A DNA stretch of 64,000 nucleotides from Flavobacterium kayseriense. GTDB lineage: Bacteria; Bacteroidota; Bacteroidia; Flavobacteriales; Flavobacteriaceae. This document shows positions 60,983 to 64,000 of this stretch, one piece after another. Made by a program: the position numbers and the translations under genes. Numbering within the stretch: the stretch's first letter is position 1; each line of letters begins with the position of its first letter. The notes beneath the pieces were generated by a model that worked only from the letters and a program-made list of their open reading frames with translations, did not search any database and was not told the origin of the DNA. The stretch lies in the NCBI RefSeq assembly GCF_014305095.1, contig NZ_JACRUI010000002.1:372001-436000 (forward strand), in the 5' to 3' direction.

Positions 60983-62011
60983 TTATTTTACTTTACTTAA
61001 AGCCAACATTTTTATCATCCAATTAGGCAGTGGTTTTTCTTTATTTCTTTTCTGTAAATCCAAAAACCAACCTATTTTTTTCAAGATAGGAACTTTATGT
61101 GTTTCTACTAACTCTATTAATGTTCCGTCAGGATCTTCGACATAACAGAATCTCCCTGAAGCATTATCCATCTCAAAAGTATTATTACTATCTACCGTAA
61201 AAAAGCACTGTTGCTTTTCGGCGTGGACCTTAAGACTTTTCATATCTAAAACATCAAAACAAAGATGTATAAAACCACAATCTCCCCAATAACGGTTTTC
61301 ATAGATTTTCTTAGCTTCTTTACTCTTAAGTTGCACCAATTCGATTGTAACATCTCCTAGTAATTTATTGAAGGCACCTTTACCTGTGGCTCTTTTTTGC
61401 AATCCTACTTTACGGTATAATAAATCATCTACAGTATATTCAAAATCATATAGAATTGTATCTATACCTAAAACATTTTGGTAAAAAAGCATTGATTTTT
61501 CCATATTACTTACTCCAATAACACCACCCACTACTCCTCCTAAATCATGTTTCCCTGTTTGAAACCAATCGCTTGAAGTAATAATTTTAAAGGTGTTGCT
61601 ATTACCATCAGTAACCCAAAAATAAGCACCACTGTGCTTACAATTTATAACATCCCAAACTGTTACTCCTTCTACCTTTTTTAATCTTTGATGAGACGCC
61701 TCAATATTGGTTGATTTCAGAATAACTGCGTTTATACCTAAATCTCCCATTTCAATTGGCGCTGACTCTTGAGGAATACGATCTAAGTATTGCCATATCT
61801 CAAAACCGCCTCCTCCTTGGAGATTCATAGTTAAAATTGCTCTTCTGTTAAATATCGTTCCACCGGTATACTGTGTCATTAAATTAGCTTTCGCCTGGTC
61901 GTCAAAAATCAACACGTCCATGCCAAATAAGTGTTTGTATGTGTGCATTGCTGCAACGGCATTAGTAACCCCTATTCCCACTTGTTGAATTCCTGATAAA
62001 AAATGATGCAT
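60983..62011 (-). CDS. VOC-family protein with two glyoxalase-like domains
   Basis: 342 residues. Two vicinal-oxygen-chelate modules (about 5-135 and 158-315). IQQVGIGVTNAVAAMHTYKHLFGMD starts the first, and the second begins GGVVGGVIGVSNMEKSMLFYQNVLGID and ends FCYVEDPDGTLIELVE with a metal-binding Glu. His and Glu ligands in the second domain suggest a working metal site. The reaction is unknown (dioxygenase, lyase or isomerase are possible). Last gene of the recQ-GT-SDR-VOC run, 9 nt after the SDR. Confidence 0.83.
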   Translation of the reverse strand: MHHFLSGIQQVGIGVTNAVAAMHTYKHLFGMDVLIFDDQAKANLMTQYTGGTIFNRRAILTMNLQGGGGFEIWQYLDRIPQESAPIEMGDLGINAVILKSTNIEASHQRLKKVEGVTVWDVINCKHSGAYFWVTDGNSNTFKIITSSDWFQTGKHDLGGVVGGVIGVSNMEKSMLFYQNVLGIDTILYDFEYTVDDLLYRKVGLQKRATGKGAFNKLLGDVTIELVQLKSKEAKKIYENRYWGDCGFIHLCFDVLDMKSLKVHAEKQQCFFTVDSNNTFEMDNASGRFCYVEDPDGTLIELVETHKVPILKKIGWFLDLQKRNKEKPLPNWMIKMLALSKVK

Positions 62012-62020
62012 AAGCTAATA

Positions 62021-62815
62021 TTATTTGTTCTGTAATCCTTTGTAGTGCGCAATTTTATAATACAGCGAAGGCACAAACCACCACAACCAGAACAAAATGC
62101 GTTCTGCCTTAACAATGATAATTGATTTTTTGTTCGAGCGCAATCCTTTTATAATTTTTTTTGCGCAAATAGTAACATCCATCCCTACCTCATTATTTTC
62201 ATCGGTTGCCCCATACTGCTTTCCATCGCCCACAAGAGCATTTTTTGAAATGTTAGTATTTATTCTACCCGGATATACGAGAGAAAGGGTAATATTGGTT
62301 TTAAACAATTCACATTGCAACGTCTCTAAATATCCTTTAATGGCATGCTTAGATGCTGCATATCCTGAACGTAAGGGAAAACCAATAAGTCCTGCGATAC
62401 TACTGATAACAGTCATACTACCACTATTATTCTTTTTAAAGTAAGGTAAAATTGCTTGGGTAATTGCTACTGGTGCAAAGTAATTAATATCCATCAACTT
62501 TTTGTACACATCCATTGTTGTGTCATTTGCTAATGATCGCTGACTAATACCTGCGCTCTGAATTACATAATCGATACGTCCTTCTAGCGATACTGCTTTA
62601 TCAACTAAAACACTAATAGCATCCAATTCTAAAAGATTGTAAGGTAAAATATGGACAGGAGTTGATTTCAATTCTAATTTCACATCTTCTAGGGAAACTA
62701 TATTAGAAGAGGTTAGAATGAGAATTGCCTCTTGTTGTGCTAATTGAATGGCTAATTCTTTTCCAATCCCTGAAGAGGCGCCAGTAATCCAAACCACTTT
62801 ATTTTTAAAATGCAT
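62021..62815 (-). CDS. Short-chain dehydrogenase/reductase
   Basis: 264 residues. NAD(P)-binding VWITGASSGIGKELA, the NxxG-equivalent QSAGISQR, the catalytic SSIAGLIGFPLRSGYAASKHAIKG (Ser, Tyr, Lys) and SLVYPGRINTNIS are present. A hydrophobic Trp-rich segment near the C-terminus (ILFWLWWFVPSLYY) suggests membrane association, as in DHRS7-like SDRs. Substrate unknown. It overlaps the glycosyltransferase gene by 11 bp. Confidence 0.9.
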   Translation of the reverse strand: MHFKNKVVWITGASSGIGKELAIQLAQQEAILILTSSNIVSLEDVKLELKSTPVHILPYNLLELDAISVLVDKAVSLEGRIDYVIQSAGISQRSLANDTTMDVYKKLMDINYFAPVAITQAILPYFKKNNSGSMTVISSIAGLIGFPLRSGYAASKHAIKGYLETLQCELFKTNITLSLVYPGRINTNISKNALVGDGKQYGATDENNEVGMDVTICAKKIIKGLRSNKKSIIIVKAERILFWLWWFVPSLYYKIAHYKGLQNK

Positions 62816-63509
62816 TTTTTCTGTACCTTAAAAGTTCTTTGTATTTAGCTATCATTGCCATTTGAGACGCGCCATTTTTATACATCCTGACCACTTGTAA
62901 GTTGGCTAATTGAACTGTAAGCCAGGAGTTTTCTTCATATTTCCGAGCTGAAATTATAGTAGCTTTAGGAATTAATTTGAAAGAACCTTGCTTCCATAAA
63001 CGAGCAATGTAGTCATAATCCTCCATGATTACCATCTCTTCCTTATACCCTCCAATTTGATCCCATAAAATTTTTGTCACAAAAATACCTTGATCACCTC
63101 CTCTAAAAAAAAGGTAATTGAACCGTGTAAAAAAAGCATTAACTTTTAGTAACACACTAGAGCTATCAAACTTGGTTCTAAAACTCCCACAATTATAACC
63201 TTTCTGAATAGCATCATTAATTAGATTATAAGAGGAATGGGTTGGAGCGCTATCTGCGTGTAGAAAAAAATACACATCACCTAAGGCGTTTTTGGCGCCG
63301 TGATTCATTTGTCCCGCGCGACCTTTAACTGGAGAAAGGACTGTTTTTGCGCCAAGACTTTTAGCTATTGCGACAGTTTGATCTGTACTGCCGCCATCAG
63401 AAACTATAATTTCAACATTGTTACTTACTAGATTGCGTTGGAGAAATTCGATTGTATTTCGAATAATCGCTGCTTCGTTGTAGGTGGGAATAATAATACT
63501 TAAAACCAT
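62805..63509 (-). CDS. Family 2 glycosyltransferase, TIGR04283 type
   Basis: 234 residues. GT-A fold: LSIIIPTYNEAAIIRNT, IVSDGGSTDQTVAIAK, KGRAGQMNHGAKNALGDVYFFLHADSAP (the DxD-like HADS) and GGDQGIFVTKILWDQIGGY. The TIGR04283 model is named for arsenosugar biosynthesis, but no arsenic gene is in the window, so that label is only a family name. Sugar and acceptor are unknown. It lies 51 nt after recQ and overlaps the SDR. Confidence 0.88.
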   Translation of the reverse strand: MVLSIIIPTYNEAAIIRNTIEFLQRNLVSNNVEIIVSDGGSTDQTVAIAKSLGAKTVLSPVKGRAGQMNHGAKNALGDVYFFLHADSAPTHSSYNLINDAIQKGYNCGSFRTKFDSSSVLLKVNAFFTRFNYLFFRGGDQGIFVTKILWDQIGGYKEEMVIMEDYDYIARLWKQGSFKLIPKATIISARKYEENSWLTVQLANLQVVRMYKNGASQMAMIAKYKELLRYRKNAF

Positions 63510-63560
63510 AGAGTGTTCTAAAAATAAAGAAATGATGAAAAAAATTAAAAATTGAATTAC

Positions 63561-64000
63561 TTAATTAGCTACTTCGCTAATAAATTTAATACGCATGAAT
63601 CGCAATTCATCAATATCGTAATCTCCTTCAAATTCTTTTAATGCATCTTCAATTTTATCAGTCGCAGACTCCATAAAATAGTCATGAATTTCTTCTTGTT
63701 GGTCATCGTCGAGCATATCATCAACCCAGTACTTTATATTAAGTTTTGTACCTGAATATACTATTTGCTCCATCTCTTTAATAAGAGCATCCATTGTAAG
63801 TCCTTTTGCTTTTGCAATATCATCAAGAGATAACTTGCGATCGATATTTTGAATAATGTAAAGTTTATTGACTGAGTTTGTTCCTGTAGATTTCACCACA
63901 AGATCATCAGGTCTAAAAATATCGTTCTCCTCTACATATTTACTAATGAGTGCAATGAATTCTGCACCATATTTTTTTGCTTTTCCTTCTCCAACTCCGT
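63561..64000 (-). CDS. recQ: ATP-dependent DNA helicase RecQ, C-terminal part (5' end outside window)
   Basis: The frame is open to the window end; the GTG near 63899 is internal. The visible 146 residues start GVGEGKAKKYGAEFIALI, the second half of an HRDC domain, and end with a flavobacterial helical extension (SLDDIAKAKGLTMDALIKEM to FISEVAN) that follows HRDC in RecQ proteins of this group. The helicase core lies beyond the window. RecQ unwinds DNA in recombinational repair. Confidence 0.82.
   Translation of the reverse strand, partial: GVGEGKAKKYGAEFIALISKYVEENDIFRPDDLVVKSTGTNSVNKLYIIQNIDRKLSLDDIAKAKGLTMDALIKEMEQIVYSGTKLNIKYWVDDMLDDDQQEEIHDYFMESATDKIEDALKEFEGDYDIDELRFMRIKFISEVAN

Overview
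The window is about 64 kb of AT-rich chromosome from a member of the Bacteroidetes, most likely Flavobacteriaceae and close to Flavobacterium. The evidence is the gene set: OmpA/glycine-zipper lipoprotein, OMP_b-brl-type barrel, type I IPP isomerase, PL6 alginate lyase, S9D peptidase and the DUF1501/DUF1800 pair. Bacteroidetes-type promoters (TAnnTTTG at -7) recur, Shine-Dalgarno sites are scarce, and A/T-tailed hairpin terminators are very regular. There is no insertion sequence, prophage, integrase, CRISPR array or rRNA operon; the only RNA genes seen are two near-identical tRNA-Thr(UGU) units.

Layout. 1-8.3 kb: end of lipA, a GAPDH, a TPR hybrid histidine kinase, lpxK-punA (minus strand), a Nif3-like protein, a coiled-coil protein whose zinc ribbon has lost all four cysteines, and an alpha/beta hydrolase. 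8.35-8.47 kb holds a GC-richer, strongly folded intergenic element. 8.5-13 kb: rluF, corA, folD, ffh. 13-19.5 kb (minus strand): argS followed by two SGNH esterases and an MBOAT acyltransferase, a likely surface-glycan or peptidoglycan O-acylation module in which one esterase carries a LysM inserted inside its SGNH fold. 19.8-27.9 kb: fabH, S9D peptidase, an orphan ABC ATPase, a lipocalin-like and an OmpA lipoprotein, htpG. 27.9-30.3 kb is gene-poor, with a VTT-like membrane protein, an aldo/keto reductase and several short coding-like scraps.

30.3-45.5 kb: lipoprotein, peroxiredoxin-like protein, a PL6 lyase outside any polysaccharide-utilisation locus, SOUL and DUF2721 proteins, an outer-membrane barrel, the DUF1800/DUF1501 pair, a DMT transporter, small proteins, an M61 peptidase and a DUF4369 lipoprotein. 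45.6-52.1 kb is a tightly overlapping signalling cassette: a 1351-residue hybrid kinase (periplasmic sensor, HAMP, GAF, long coiled coil, HisKA/HATPase, three receivers), CheR, CheB, and a receiver-histidine kinase, with no MCP, CheA or CheW nearby. This is the most interesting system in the window.

52.2-64 kb: tandem tRNA-Thr units, a small conserved protein, the run idi, PTPS/QueD, bcp and manA, an M20 amidohydrolase, a large FAD protein, a DUF547 protein with a PlsC-like acyltransferase, and a minus-strand operon of recQ (cut by the window end), a TIGR04283-type glycosyltransferase, an SDR and a double VOC protein. Most of the window is core flavobacterial housekeeping. Family assignments come from motif recognition without database searches.
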